A stretch of DNA of 64,000 nt, taken from contig JAKULF010000012.1 of assembly GCA_022661535.1 (NCBI GenBank), positions 620,001-684,000 on the forward strand, written 5' to 3'. This document shows positions 10,770 through 21,943 of this stretch, piece after piece. This DNA comes from Eutypa lata. Its lineage: Eukaryota; Ascomycota; Sordariomycetes; Xylariales; Diatrypaceae. The notes below the pieces were generated by a model. The model had not been told where the DNA came from. It did not search any database and saw nothing but the letters and a program-made list of their open reading frames with translations. Every line of letters begins with the position of its first letter. Within the stretch, counting starts at the first letter, position 1. The position numbers and the translations under genes were made by a program.

Positions 10770-11723
10770 TCATATCGGGTTTTCCATTCCTGCAGGTGGT
10801 ATAGCCGTCGCCACACTATCCACCTGAGAGGGTGCCAATGTAGCTGCCGGGCTCTGACCTCTGCTCCCAAGCCCTCGCTTCATCATCTTTCCTAACACGG
10901 TGACGAGTTCGCACGCATCGGTGAACATATCGTCGTCCATCCCTTCCGACGCTTCATACACTTCAGCAATAGTATCTTTCGCCAACTTCCGACTCCCCTC
11001 CTGATCGTGAACACATTCGTACAAGAAGGCCGCGTATTCCGTCTTTACTGAGAGGCGAAGAGAGTGGGAGCCCCACAAGAGGCCGTCGGCTAGGGCGACT
11101 GCTTCCTTGAAGTACTGGTGCGCTGTAGGGAGATAGTCCACCGAGGGGACGAGAAACGCCGCTGCCGCTTCTGGGGGATGAGGACCGAATCCTGGCGGAG
11201 GACCGACTGGACCACCTTCTAGTGGATGGGTGGGTTGTAAGGATGACCGAGGCGTATCCGGTAAATTCGTGCCCCTATCGACGCCCTTTCCTTTGTCCAC
11301 ACGTGAATTTGTAGATGTGGCTTCCCTTGCTGCTGCCGCAGCGCTTGCCTCTAAAGTAGCTAATCCCATGGTGGATACTGGAGGGTTATTATGGAATAGA
11401 ACGAAGATGTGATAGAACGATGCTCGTAGCTTGTATGTCAGAACTTTCAGTTCAACATAATCTCCGACCAAAGGAAGTATATACTGTTCCACAATGACGA
11501 GACCTTCTCGGGAAAGCCATATTATATGGAGATATAAGTCTAGTGATTGGGTTGCTCTAGTAGTGTCTAACCGGCGTTGCTTCCGCGCTTTGACGAGTTG
11601 ACCGGCGAGACTAATCGAAATACCTAGGACTTTGAATAGCCACGATGCAAGGTATGCGTTACTAGGCTCGACAGACTTTGCGAGCTTGCCTAGAAATTTC
11701 TGGTCAACTTCAGAAGAAGCCAT
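10770..11723 (-). CDS. Divergent 14-3-3-like protein
   Basis: Single-exon gene of 317 aa. The middle (VIVEQYILPLVGDYVELKV, then YKLRASFYHIFVLFH) and the C-terminal half (AVALADGLLWGSHSLRLSV, EYAAFLYECVHDQEGSRKLA, AEVYEAS) follow the helix order of 14-3-3 proteins, which bind phosphoserine or phosphothreonine peptides. Against canonical sequences the phosphate-binding Arg-Tyr of the YHRYLAEF helix is missing: here the helix reads FYHIFVLF. The Asn of the next groove helix is also changed. An insert of about 85 residues, rich in Ala, Ser and Pro (GPVGPPPGFGPHPP), separates the halves. It is not one of the two conserved housekeeping 14-3-3 proteins; more likely a fungal paralogue with altered or lost phosphopeptide binding. 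Confidence 0.8.
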   Translation of the reverse strand: MASSEVDQKFLGKLAKSVEPSNAYLASWLFKVLGISISLAGQLVKARKQRRLDTTRATQSLDLYLHIIWLSREGLVIVEQYILPLVGDYVELKVLTYKLRASFYHIFVLFHNNPPVSTMGLATLEASAAAAAREATSTNSRVDKGKGVDRGTNLPDTPRSSLQPTHPLEGGPVGPPPGFGPHPPEAAAAFLVPSVDYLPTAHQYFKEAVALADGLLWGSHSLRLSVKTEYAAFLYECVHDQEGSRKLAKDTIAEVYEASEGMDDDMFTDACELVTVLGKMMKRGLGSRGQSPAATLAPSQVDSVATAIPPAGMENPI

Positions 11724-12691
11724 CTAGATCGACAGATCTGTGGCTACAGCGAAGTGCCTAAGGACGGGTCAGAAAAAGTGAGATAAAGCACAACCATAAT
11801 GCGAGGTTATTAAAACATGGCCAATAGTTAGAGCATCTTGAAAGGCACTAAGTCTTTCAGGCGTCACCAAATCATGAGAAATCATCAATGCAAAGCTTGA
11901 TGCACCAACAAGCGGAGAAAGTGTCGACGTACCTTGCAGAATGGTTATAGTCGTGGCCGGCGTGTTGAGCAGTATCAAAAGATAACGCCTAGCTGACAAC
12001 TTCTTGCAACGAGTAACCGCGCGTCGATCGGTTAACTACAGTAATTGTAGGACTGGAAATATTTTTTAAAACAAGATTAGGCAATGTCAGCTTGTATGAA
12101 GCTGACACGAAGATAGCTTCCTGGTGCAACGCCGAGTTAAACTACCTTCCTCAGGTTCCAAGCGAATAAACGAACGAATGACAACTCCACTAGACATTAA
12201 CATGGGGCAATATCGTAGCTGCGCGAATCGAGTACATGAAATTAGTAGACCCGCGTTGCTCTAGACTTGTCTACGCGGCAACCTTAGACGCCGACTTGAA
12301 TGCCTTAGAGATTTTGGCCAACGAAATGGAAGCTCTAAGATAATTTTAGACGGTTGAAATTACAACGAACTGGCATCACAGAGTCAGCTGGGTCCCAATC
12401 TCCAGAGCGTTGATATCTACAGTGTTGAGGTCTACTATTGGAAGATCACTAACCAATATAATACAGCGAATGTGATACGACTTGGCAGAACCAATAGGGA
12501 TGCCGGTCTAGGTTCTAGGCCTGGTGGATAAGACGGCGATGAGCGGAGAGAACGGGAGGGCTGAAGGAGGCTGAAGTAAGGCGGCGGAATATGATAGTAT
12601 CAAATTTCTCGGATCGTGAAGCATCTCGACTTTAAGCGCGTATTCCTTTCCTGTCGGTTATATCTTCAAGTGCTGGATTTTGGTATACAGG

Positions 12692-12916
12692 AAAGATGTC
12701 CCTCTAAATGAGGAGGGTAACCTGGACACGCTTCAGGAACCAGAGGGACCAATGGCGGTGTGAGGTCACGACAAGCTTAAGAAACTTTCCAAGTTTGGCC
12801 TCAAACTATGTGGAGCAGAGATTACCGTGACGGATCTAAAAGCTCAGAAGTCGGCCGACTAGGAGGCCTATGATCGGGTCCCCACGATACTAAGAAAGTG
12901 GATACGGCACGAATAG
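12692..12916 (+). pseudogene. Decayed coding fragment with two internal stops
   Basis: A 74-codon frame of normal protein composition (LNEEGNLDTLQEPEGPM, then HDKLKKLSKFGLKLCGAE, then EAYDRVPTILRKW) is interrupted by TGA at 12761 and TAG at 12860. Each stop is one C-to-T step from a sense codon (CGA, CAG), as expected after repeat-induced point mutation or simple decay. A TATACAG splice-acceptor-like sequence ends at 12691. The family is not recognised. Confidence 0.3.
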
Positions 12917-14140
12917 CGTTTGCTTAGACGTCTCTCAGCTCAAAAACCAATGACAACATCCGAGTGAGGCTGCGAATATTAGAGCCATTGAAATATGTAG
13001 AGAGATAAGTCTGGGGTAAACATGTAGGGGGGGTAAGTGGCTGGTTCTTATTTCTGCATAAGTAGGGGGGGGGGCTCTTTAGCAGAAAAAGATTCTAGTT
13101 AAAGGAGTGATGCAGGCCGATGTCTGTTGCATGAACGATTGTGGGCCGTTGGGGACTTTGTGCAGAAAAGCGTTACAATGGTGAGCTGGGCGAGTTACTA
13201 TTGGGAAATAAAATAGGAGAAAAGACACGGATGGATCTCCGAATTGGTTACATGCAACGCAGGAGGTTGAAAACTAGAGATCTCGTAAAGATTGGCTTAG
13301 TGATACGATGTTTATCTTTTCGCGTACGAAACACATAACTAGGTAAGTATGTAGGTATACTGTATCTAGTAGACAAAAATAGAAATTGACGATAACGATG
13401 GTGATGATGATGAGTTAATTATTATTAAACTTGTCTGCGGCAAAGCAGTAAGCGAATAAAAAGCCGTTATGAGTCCGAGGCTTAGATGCAAGATGAGTTG
13501 TTCAAATCCTCGGTGGGAGGTTTAAACAAAGGAAGAGGATACGTCAGTGTCAATGTCGAGTTAGATCCGGGTCGCGATTTTTTTGTGTGTAAGCCGGGAT
13601 ATCTACGCGTCTGGTGGTCGAGTCCAATAGTGCAAGGATACCTTGTAATAAGCAAGTTATTGTACCTTTCCGAGGAGAGCTTTTTGCACTGGGCTTTACA
13701 TTGCGCCTACGTACACGCTACATGCGCCAATTCTTAGAAAAGAATCCCCTAAAAAGATAGGCGACAAGGATAAAGGTCCCGTCTAGTTATGTACTTATTA
13801 GTTACTGTAACTTCGGTAGGTACTACAGGGTTCAAGGGACCGACTGCATGTATGTATGTAGGTAGCCCACAAGTACATACCTAAGTTATCTTCAATTGTA
13901 ATATAAATCTGCTTTCATTGGGTTTAATGTTGTTATTAATAAGATTAATTTGTCTGGTATTTAAGAGCCTCTTATATTTATAGACTCCTTAACAACCAAG
14001 TTATGATTTGGGTCTTAAGAGCCTCTATGTTTACTTAAGTATGGATAAGGCACACTTGCCTTCTACCAATAACCCCAAACCCTTATTTACTTGCGATCTA
14101 TGGAATACAATCGACGAGATGTTGTCTGATTGCCTATGTT

Positions 14141-14223
14141 ATCTCACACCGAAAGTGTGTGATTTGGAGAGTTGACGTTGCTTTTCTATCCCAGTGTCAC
14201 GCAGACTTGTCTGAGACATTGGG
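14141..14223. repeat. Two adjacent hairpin-forming sequences
   Basis: ATCTCACAC (14141-14149) pairs with GTGTGTGAT (14155-14163) with one mismatch around a 5-nt loop. CCCAGTGTC (14190-14198) pairs with GACATTGGG (14215-14223), enclosing a second perfect stem CAGAC-TT-GTCTG at 14202-14213. Adjacent stems could mark a structured RNA, but no known family or promoter is evident. Confidence 0.45.
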
Positions 14224-16505
14224 CACTTAATATGCACTTCGGAAGGCTTCAAACACAATCCCTCCCCATGCCACGTTCATGTGTCACCCTAAGAATGTGA
14301 ATTCGCTCGATTTCACGCGCGTTGAAACGTGCGCGCTCTCGAGTACTATGTATGGAGCAATCGATGCTCAGATTGAGGATGGTGGGTGTAGGTAGGATCC
14401 TGACACGCATGGTCGACTTTTAGGCCGGCACCACCACAAGGGGCTATGGATGGCATTTCTTGCATGGAGTATTCCCCGATGCGGTAGCCTACATCTCTTA
14501 GAATCTGCTAGGACCGAGGCTGGATCTAAACATTCATTTTTGAAGTACTATCCAAGTTGCTGGCTGGTGTGTATTGTACATGTATGTTATCGACGGTGGT
14601 TAAAGCTGAATTTCTTAATTTAGAACCGATTTAGACAATGCCCATATGCGTCCAAGGAAGTTAGTTGGGTCGCAAGCTGATATCCCCAGCCACTCTAATT
14701 TTCGACAGCGGAAGCTAAAAACCCTAGGTTAGGCGTATACAAGTAGTAACGTCAACATTACCTAGGTTCGTTCTAGCTGGTGGTGCCAGCGCATCGGCAT
14801 ATCCCACGCGAGTCCCATATGACCTCATTAGCAAAAAGGTCAAAAAACAGGACATTAACAACAATGATGGTGGTGGTGGTCATGGTGGACATTTTGGGCC
14901 TCGAAACCTGCGGCCGTTCTCGCCGCCCTCAATTGCTTTCCCGAACAAATAACTTCCTGCCTATCGGAGAGTACAGCAGCAGCAACCAGTTGCTATCAAA
15001 GGGGCTCACGTACCCGGGCCGGAGTTGTGCGCGCTCCACTGCATTCAGGCTGGGTGTCAACGCAGCAAACAACCAGGGACTGGCGGTGAGGAGCTCCGCG
15101 TGTCTTCCATGTTACTGTATCTGGCTTCCAGCCGATGCTAGTGTTGCAGGAGGAAGCAAGCCGGCTTAGATCCGTCAATTTACTCCGGATTCCCTTTCAT
15201 TTTATTCTGTTTTATTCTCTTTTTTCCCCCGGTCTTCCGCCCATAGGAGCGGCCGCATTGAAAAATAAAAATAAAATCGAGAAAAGGCTGCTTCGATTGT
15301 CGGAACACTTTGCTGTCGCTACCCACGCAGTTATGCCCCGTTTGAGCGGACTGTACCACCTTCACCCATCCCGAGTCGTCGAATCAGTCGCTCTTTTCGT
15401 CTGATTGACACACGGCCTGAGGAGTAGAAGGAACCCTGCTGCTGTGCCCGTGTACCGCTGTGAGCACCAGGGCGAATGGTCTGCAGCCCTACCAATGCCA
15501 ATCGCCACCGGTAGCAATGTCACTCTTATCTCCCTCTGCCATCATCATGCGCAGGCCTCTAGGAAAGAGAAAGAAACAATTAATACCTAATCAGATAGGT
15601 ACGCCGTGATGACAAGACGGTAGGTGCTTTTTTTGATGAGCTGGCGTGCACCCAAAGGTAATGATATATCATTTGAGGGAGTAGAAAAGATACATACATA
15701 CCCAGGGCGCATGCCTGCAGCGATGTCTAATGCGCAACATCAACCAGCTAATTTCTGACGTCTTGGCAACAAACGACGAGGCTAGGTGCCTAGCTCAGTC
15801 CCTGAGGGTTTCCACGACTTCCTACATCGAAGATTTCGGCTGCTCTGTCTTCTCATTGGCCACTGGTGAGGAAAACAACGTCTTTTTCTCTACCTACCTA
15901 GCTCTAACAAAGAAAAAGACAATGCCAGCTGAAGCCAAAGTCGGGCTACATACAGTACATATGTATATCTGTCAGATATGGGTTTCCTGGTAAGGGTGAC
16001 GTCGCCTCCCTTCATATTTTGGGGTCCGTTTCACTTGGGAAGAAACAAAGAAAAAAGAAATGGCTTGCTACCAGTTTGAGCCTGAATAGATATGTGTCGA
16101 CCTCAGCTTGGTCCTTTTGATATTGGGATGTTGCATGGTGTCGAGAGAGCCACTCATTTCTTATTTGACTCTGGCAAACGGGACGGCCTGACGAGGAAAG
16201 CAGCCCGAGACCTAAATAAGTCACTAGGAAAAGAGTGCGACAGCCATCTTCTTAAATATGAACCCCAGGATGCCCGTGCTCGTAAGAAAGCGTCGTGACT
16301 GACCTCCAACTAAACCCTCCTATCTCAAAATATAATTATTCTTGCAGCTTGAATACATCTCAAGATTCTCCAGTACGACAGTCCCTTGTCTCGACACGAT
16401 TTAAGTATCTGAATTACAGGAGCATATCACCATATCAACCACATTGTTCAAAAACACCAGTACTAGAAGATCACGGCGTAACATCGACCTCAAGCCACAG
16501 CCACG

Positions 16506-16888
16506 ATGTGCAAATACTACGCGCACGCGTTCAGCTGCAAGCATGTGTCATTCACGTTCGCGCGGTTCTGTAACCCAGCAAGCTGTAAGCTAAAGACCTC
16601 GCTCACTCCTTCTTTTCCCTCGTTGCCTCTACCCTCCACTATCCTCTTCTCCGACAACACAACATTCTTTCTTATAGTAGGCAATAAACATCCCCTATCT
16701 CACTTCGTGTGTCTTACCAAAAAATTGCAGTGATACAGACTCCCTGCAACAAGCGGCAGATCTGGCACACCATCAGTCTCGACGAAGGCTGCGAAGAGTG
16801 CCGTCTCTGGTTCCCGGAGCGGTATCCTCCCCCGGGAGCGGCAGCAGCAGCAGGCGGCGCCCCGAGGGTCAGGGCCAAGAGGCGGTAG
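16506..16888 (+). CDS. Small cysteine-rich conserved hypothetical protein (78 aa)
   Basis: Two exons, 16506-16584 and 16731-16888, with a 146-nt intron. The join gives CNPASLIQTPCNKRQIW, which I recall as the conserved core of a family of short fungal proteins beginning MCKYYxHxFxCKH. Eight cysteines occur with two histidines near the N-terminus (CKYYAHAFSCKH), then C, C and CEEC, a layout that suggests metal binding. The C-terminus is a Pro/Ala stretch ending in basic RVRAKRR. There is no signal peptide, so it is probably intracellular. The role is unknown. It is alone, with no overlapping neighbours. Confidence 0.78.
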
Positions 16889-18164
16889 GCCGGTCCCTCG
16901 CTTGCTCACCCTTTAGGGAGTAGGTATACATAAAGCACCTTACCTACCTATATGGGCCGCACCTTTTGTTGTACGAGCAGGACTGCGTAAGATTTATATG
17001 TTGGAGTGCTATTATGTCTTATCATTCCGGGAATGATGTTCATTTGGCTAGTTAGTGTAAAGGAGTCCGGGGAATCTTGGAATTAGAGATGGGATCTCGG
17101 GTTTAGCTGAGGAATGATGGGGCAATAAGGAGTTTTGTGGATGGAATCTCTCGCTATGGTTATCTTGTTCTTTCCTTGACTTCGGATTTCCTAGTTAAGA
17201 TGGGGAGAATGGGTAAGAGCAATCTTCGTGCCAGAAGCAGGTCACCTCGTTTTGGCTTCACGCTTTATTATTTCATTTTTTGTGTTTTGTTTTTGTGCGT
17301 CTATTTAGCAGGCTTGAGAGAGACTGTTGTGGTGTTGATGGGATCTGGTTGTATGTATTACGGAATATGCCCCCTCGGTGCACATGGGGCTTGATGATAC
17401 CCAAAGTCTGGCGTTGAGGACAGGTTTCCTCTGAATGGGAACGGTTGGTTAGAATGTATGCGGAGTATCGACTTCTGCCGCAAGGCGATAGGGGGGGGGT
17501 GGGGGGATAAATGGATCAGGAAGGGTTCTTAGTTCTATACTCCGTGCTGATATGTAGTAAAGGTCTAACATAAGTTTGAAGTAAATACTACCACGATACG
17601 CAATATCGTATGTATATAGTCACATTTCAGAACTTTATATCCACCATAAAGCAAAATTGCCTGTATATTCATTTAGCTATATCAGCGAGATGCCAACAAC
17701 GGCCCCATGCCGATTTACTATTCCTGCGAGTATGTAGCAGCTTTTGAAATCAGCAACACCCTCTAACTAACACACCAGCTAGTAGGAATACAAGACTAGA
17801 TAGAATCACAGCCACCTACGTACGGCTATAGTTTCCATAAAGAAAATCTTTTCCTGAAAACTTCTCGTCTAGCCGTAGATAGGTAGGCAATAGAGTATTA
17901 CATGTGGCCATGTTGGCCATGCATGTAATCGAGGGCAGATCTAGCAATGGCCGCGAGACGGCTAGGATCCACAGCACGGTCTGGGGGCGGTGAATATGGG
18001 GGTGGGAAGGCCTCGACCCTAATGTCGATATCATCTTCATTGGCGTATTTCCTTTCCATCATCATCATAATCATCACCTGCTTTTCCTCTACCTCCTCTC
18101 CCTCTCCCTCCCCTTCTCCTTCTTCCGCCTCAACCTCTACCTTCTCGGCCGTTGCTACCTCCTT
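16889..18164. other. Intergenic spacer
   Basis: About 1.3 kb between the small Cys-rich gene and the 3' end of the RPC4 gene. It holds TACCTACCTA near 16943, a G-rich run near 17491, and an imperfect palindrome at 17898-17928 (ACATG, GGCCA / TGGCC, CATGT) close to the RPC4 3' end. No gene seen. Confidence 0.55.
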
Positions 18165-19940
18165 CTAAGCGGTGTTGTCTCCCTTGTTACTGCTGTTATT
18201 GTTGTCATTATCATTATTACAGTAGACATCCTCCTGGATATCCTCGAGACTGGGGTCCCAGTCCCCCTCGTCGTCCCACACGGGCGTTAGCACGAAATTG
18301 CCCATGATCTGCCCCATGCCGTAGCCGCAGCCCGTCAGCGCCTCCGGGTTCTCCGGGTGCTCCTTGGTCTCGAGCATCACGGCCGACGTCAGGAACTCCG
18401 TCTCGGTGCCCATGCCGAGGTGCAGCGTCGTGCCGCCCCAGTCGAGCTCGACGCGCCCCGACCGCCGCACGTTCAGCTTGCCGATGCGCCCGCCGTCCGG
18501 GGGTAGCGCCGAGAAGGTCTCGGTTGTCGTGGCCCCTTCTTCTTTCTTGACCGTCGGATGGTCGACGTCGATGGGAGAGGACTCGTTGTTTTCATTTTCG
18601 TTTTCATCTGACAGTTTTGAAAGAGGCGGCAGGATCGGCGGCAGCTGGAATAGGTATAGGCGGCCGTCTTTATTCTGCCCGCTCTGCTCGACGCCCTCGT
18701 TGTAGAGTCGGAGCTCCTGCAGTAGCGCCTGGACGTCGAGGACGTTGTGCTGGACCTCAGGATCCTGGAGGGCGCGCTCCCTGCGCTTCTCTTTCTCTTT
18801 TGCAACGACGCCGCTTTCGCCTTCGAGGAGAGGCCTCTTCTTCTGCTGCTCTGGCGAGGATGGTGCTTTCACCCCAGCCGACCCCGCCTCGGGGATCTCC
18901 GACAGGTCCACATCCATGGCTTCTCCCTCCGCGCCCGGCTCCTTCTTGACCTTGACGGCGCTCGCCGGCGCCGCGTGCCACACCTCATTATCATCAACGG
19001 CATCCATGTCGACGTCGATGGCCTGCGGGTCCCTAGCCGGCAGGGGGTCGACGAATAGATCGCCGTCATCCTCCGATTGCTGCTCCTCTGCTTCGAGCTC
19101 CGCCGCGGTCGCGACCTTGACCTCTTCCTCTTGGTGCTCGGTACGGAAGAGCCCCATGGGCAGGGATCCCGACTTCTGGCCGCTGCGGAACGTCTGGTAG
19201 TGGGTCTCGGGATCCTCGACGTCCTCGGCGAACCCGCTGAGGATGTCAATGTTAACGCGCGTCTCGTGCTCTCGCCGCGGGCGGTACCGCGTGCTCTCGA
19301 TGTGTGGGATCTCTCCTAACCGCGAGCCCTGGCCTCTTTTGCTCGCCTTTACGTTCTCTATAGATTTTTGCGTTGGCACAACACTCATCAACTACGTGTG
19401 TAAGGAGGGCAAGTTCAGTGATAACATACCTGACGGTACCCCAGAAAACGGACCACTAGCCGTGACTGTTCTTCGTATGAACCCGCGCTGTGACATCGCA
19501 TCGCCTCTTCCACGACCTCCTCTTCGCGCTCTCCGCTCCTCGGCTCGCTGCTCGCGCTCCTCTTGCTTAATCTTAGACGCCAAGTCCCTATTTCTCTCTT
19601 GCTCCAGCCTCTGACGCTCCGCCGCATCTCTGCGGACATTTTTAGGCTTAAACCGCGTACTGCCGGCGCCGGCACCGCCACGTGACGCGGCACTTGGTGT
19701 CACGGACGGCCTCGGTGTCGGGTTCTCCTGCACGGACGGCGTCGACCCCACTGATATCACTTCTGGGGTAGAGCCATCTCCAGTTGGTGCACTCGTAGGT
19801 TGTACATCGCTTTGAGATGGACCATCGTTTGCAGACGCACTGGAGGCAGAAGCAGCAGTAGCGGCGGCGGCGGCGGCTCCTCCTCGACCACCTCTACTCG
19901 ACCTGCCACCCCGCGCTCCCCTAGTCCCTCGAGGAGGCAT
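18165..19940 (-). CDS. RPC53: DNA-directed RNA polymerase III subunit RPC4 (Rpc53)
   Basis: Subunit of RNA polymerase III that pairs with Rpc37 and helps initiation, termination and reinitiation on tRNA and 5S genes in the nucleus. Two exons, 19940-19430 and 19357-18165, with a 72-nt intron from GTATGT to CTATAG; this acceptor is the only nearby one that keeps the long downstream frame. Product 567 aa. The N-terminus is rich in Arg/Gly and Ala/Ser (RGARGGRSSRGGRGG). The centre is acidic and low complexity. The conserved RPC4 C-terminal block starts near GRIGKLNVRRSGRVELDWGG and continues to YGMGQIMGNFVLTPVW (about residues 465-540). An Asn-rich tail follows. The next gene upstream on the same strand is ureD. 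Confidence 0.93.
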
Positions 19941-20382
19941 TCTTGGTTACCATGTGCTTTTACCGAGATATTTCCGTGGAATTGCTGAATGTTTTCTTTT
20001 TGCTTTTTGGCCTTTTCTGTACGTGTCACTCTTCTCTTGGCTTTTCACATGAGATGACTGATATGAAAAGTTTCGATAGTGGGGCAAATCGCGAATGCAT
20101 GTAGCGTCGACTGCTGAATTGGCGGGGCACAGAAAGGTGGGGGACGAGCCCTGTAGCTGGTATTCCAGGTACCGCGCAGCCGCTCACTCAGTTGAGGCTT
20201 AACTAAGTGCTCAGAGCTCTTAACTGGTGCTAGCTAAGATGTATGCATATACATAATTGTTAAGTACGTAATATATTACGCATTTCTTTTCACGTCTTAA
20301 TTGAGATCTAATATACCTTCATAGTAATGATATAGTAAGAATCTTCGCTTGAATCCATCGAAAGAGCATCTTGTTAAAATAA
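19941..20382. other. Spacer between RPC4 and ureD
   Basis: About 440 nt holding the RPC4 promoter and the ureD 3' flank (both genes are on the minus strand). AT-rich near 20240-20380. No gene seen. Confidence 0.6.
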
Positions 20383-21354
20383 TTATCGAACGCACATAAG
20401 AGCTTGCTCCCCGAAGTTCTTCTCGCAACTACCTTCTCTGAGAAGCATCGAGCCGATCCAGTTGCGTCCAGCTTCCACACTCGCTGCACCAAATTTCACT
20501 ACGGTACAGCCTCGGACATAAGCAGCTGACCATAGTATGTTATTCTCCTTCTCTTCCTTGAGCCTCTTTGCTCGCCAGTCCTCAAGCTCAGATAACACCT
20601 TAGACTTCTCCTCAAAGTCTCGAGCCCCGATTCTGGGCAATGCCCCAAACTCGGATAGGAAGAACTCGCCAATTGATTTGGTTAACGGTCCTCGCAGAAT
20701 CAAAGTCCCAAATATGGCATGCCCATGCATCGACTCTCGAAGCGTTTGCGGGTGACCATGAGCTGGAGCGCTATCAAGGATAACGGCGTCTCTCAACAGA
20801 AGTCGAGGCTTCTCAGGCGTTGCATTGTTCGTGACCCATACTTCATTACGGCCAGTCCATCGGGTAAGACTCCAATCCTCTCCACGAGCTGTCCGACCCT
20901 GTGTCACCCAATCGAGTAAACATAAGGAGCCTTTGGGGGCTACTTTGAATATTTGAATCTGCTCATAGATGCTTCGTTCAAATGGTTGAACGGGATCCGG
21001 AAGAAGGCAAAGGGCAGCGCCTGCTTCAACCTTAACGTCAAGCTTTTGCCTTGTGATAATATCCGAGGCAACAGACTGAAACACTTTCGTATGTCCCTGC
21101 GTGACGATGCTAAGTTTGGCGTCTTGTTTTACCTCGATGGAGAGGTTAACCTGATCGCCTCCAACAAGGCCTCCACCGTAAGATAGGAGGAACACTAGCA
21201 CACTCTTCTGACCAGCTGTGGCAGCTGGAGATATCAACTTCAGGGGATATTGATAGTTGATGCTTTCGAGAGCAGACACGTTATTGGGTAGAAGCTTAGC
21301 CACGATAAACCCCTGGCCAGGAGTAGACGATGAATTTGGAAACGGAGATGTCAT
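20383..21354 (-). CDS. ureD: Urease accessory protein UreD (UreH)
   Basis: Chaperone that, with UreF and UreG, delivers nickel to apo-urease and so supports use of urea as a nitrogen source in the cytosol. Single exon, 323 aa from the ATG at 21354; the frame upstream lacks an ATG. Family signatures include LSYGGGLVGGDQVNL, VTQGHTKVFQS, LPDPVQPFERSIY, LLDWVTQGRTARGE and the C-terminal VRGCTVVKFGA. Length is normal for fungal UreD. The other urease genes are not in the window, as is usual in fungi. The promoter faces that of the cohesin gene. Confidence 0.94.
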   Translation of the reverse strand: MTSPFPNSSSTPGQGFIVAKLLPNNVSALESINYQYPLKLISPAATAGQKSVLVFLLSYGGGLVGGDQVNLSIEVKQDAKLSIVTQGHTKVFQSVASDIITRQKLDVKVEAGAALCLLPDPVQPFERSIYEQIQIFKVAPKGSLCLLDWVTQGRTARGEDWSLTRWTGRNEVWVTNNATPEKPRLLLRDAVILDSAPAHGHPQTLRESMHGHAIFGTLILRGPLTKSIGEFFLSEFGALPRIGARDFEEKSKVLSELEDWRAKRLKEEKENNILWSAAYVRGCTVVKFGAASVEAGRNWIGSMLLREGSCEKNFGEQALMCVR

Positions 21355-21943
21355 CGCGAACCCTAGCAAAAGAACGAGCGGACAGCCCTGAATCTCATAT
21401 CGCGGTTATAGATCAAGACACTTTGTTTGATAGATGAGTGCATTTAGTTGTATCTGTAATCGTCTACTTCAAGATAACTAGCAAAAGAATTCCATGATAA
21501 ATAATAATTATTACTACTACTATTATTAGTTAGGTGCTTCCATATTTCAATGTGCGCATGTGAACCTTTAGAGGTATCAAGCTAAGTACAAAGTACGAAG
21601 TACCTTTGCCAACTGATTGGCTTATCTACAGCCTAGTGTACAGTATTAACGAATAACAAGCACTTTATATCTCACACAGTACAGTATGTACTTTGCGACG
21701 TTTTTTCCCTTCGTCTGCCACACCCACATTGCCGAATTATGATCCAAACACGGTCCCCACCAACTCCCAAATCCACATCACGCGTCGGGGCCTTTTCTAA
21801 GTTAGTGCTCAGCTCTGTAGGAACATTCATAGCAATCCTTAACCCTCTAGTTACTCACCAATTTTAAACTCCCCTCGACCACATCCAATACAATACAACA
21901 CTTTCATACCACGGAAATGATCGCATTGTATTAAATTAGACAC
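21355..21943. promoter_or_regulatory. Divergent promoter region, ureD / SCC3
   Basis: 589 nt between the start codons of ureD (minus) and the cohesin gene (plus). It contains AT-rich trinucleotide stretches near 21505, a GTACAAAGTACGAAGTAC motif at 21586-21603, pyrimidine-rich DNA before the cohesin start, and a short uORF described separately. Shared regulation is inferred only from geometry. Confidence 0.5.
21917..21934 (+). promoter_or_regulatory. Five-codon uORF just before the cohesin start
   Basis: ATG ATC GCA TTG TAT TAA lies 9 nt before the main ATG at 21944. If the transcript starts upstream of 21917, scanning ribosomes would meet it first, so translation of the cohesin subunit could depend on leaky scanning or reinitiation. 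Confidence 0.5.

Larger units (their letters stand above)
11724..16505. other. Long gene-poor stretch with decayed coding-like fragments
   Basis: About 4.8 kb without an intact gene. Short protein-like frames at about 12200-12530 and 12692-12916 are broken by stops. Two adjacent hairpins lie at 14141-14223. G runs occur near 13026 and 13062, and TAGGTA-type motifs near 13340 and 13850. ATG-started frames such as 15730-15993 match nothing I recognise. Confidence 0.55.

Noticed and set aside
11769..11999. 76-codon minus-strand frame upstream of the 14-3-3-like gene
   Set aside because: No ATG start and no family; probably promoter sequence that happens to be open.
15730..15993. 87-codon ATG-started frame
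   Set aside because: No recognisable homologue, isolated, and the tail reads through AT-rich low-information sequence.
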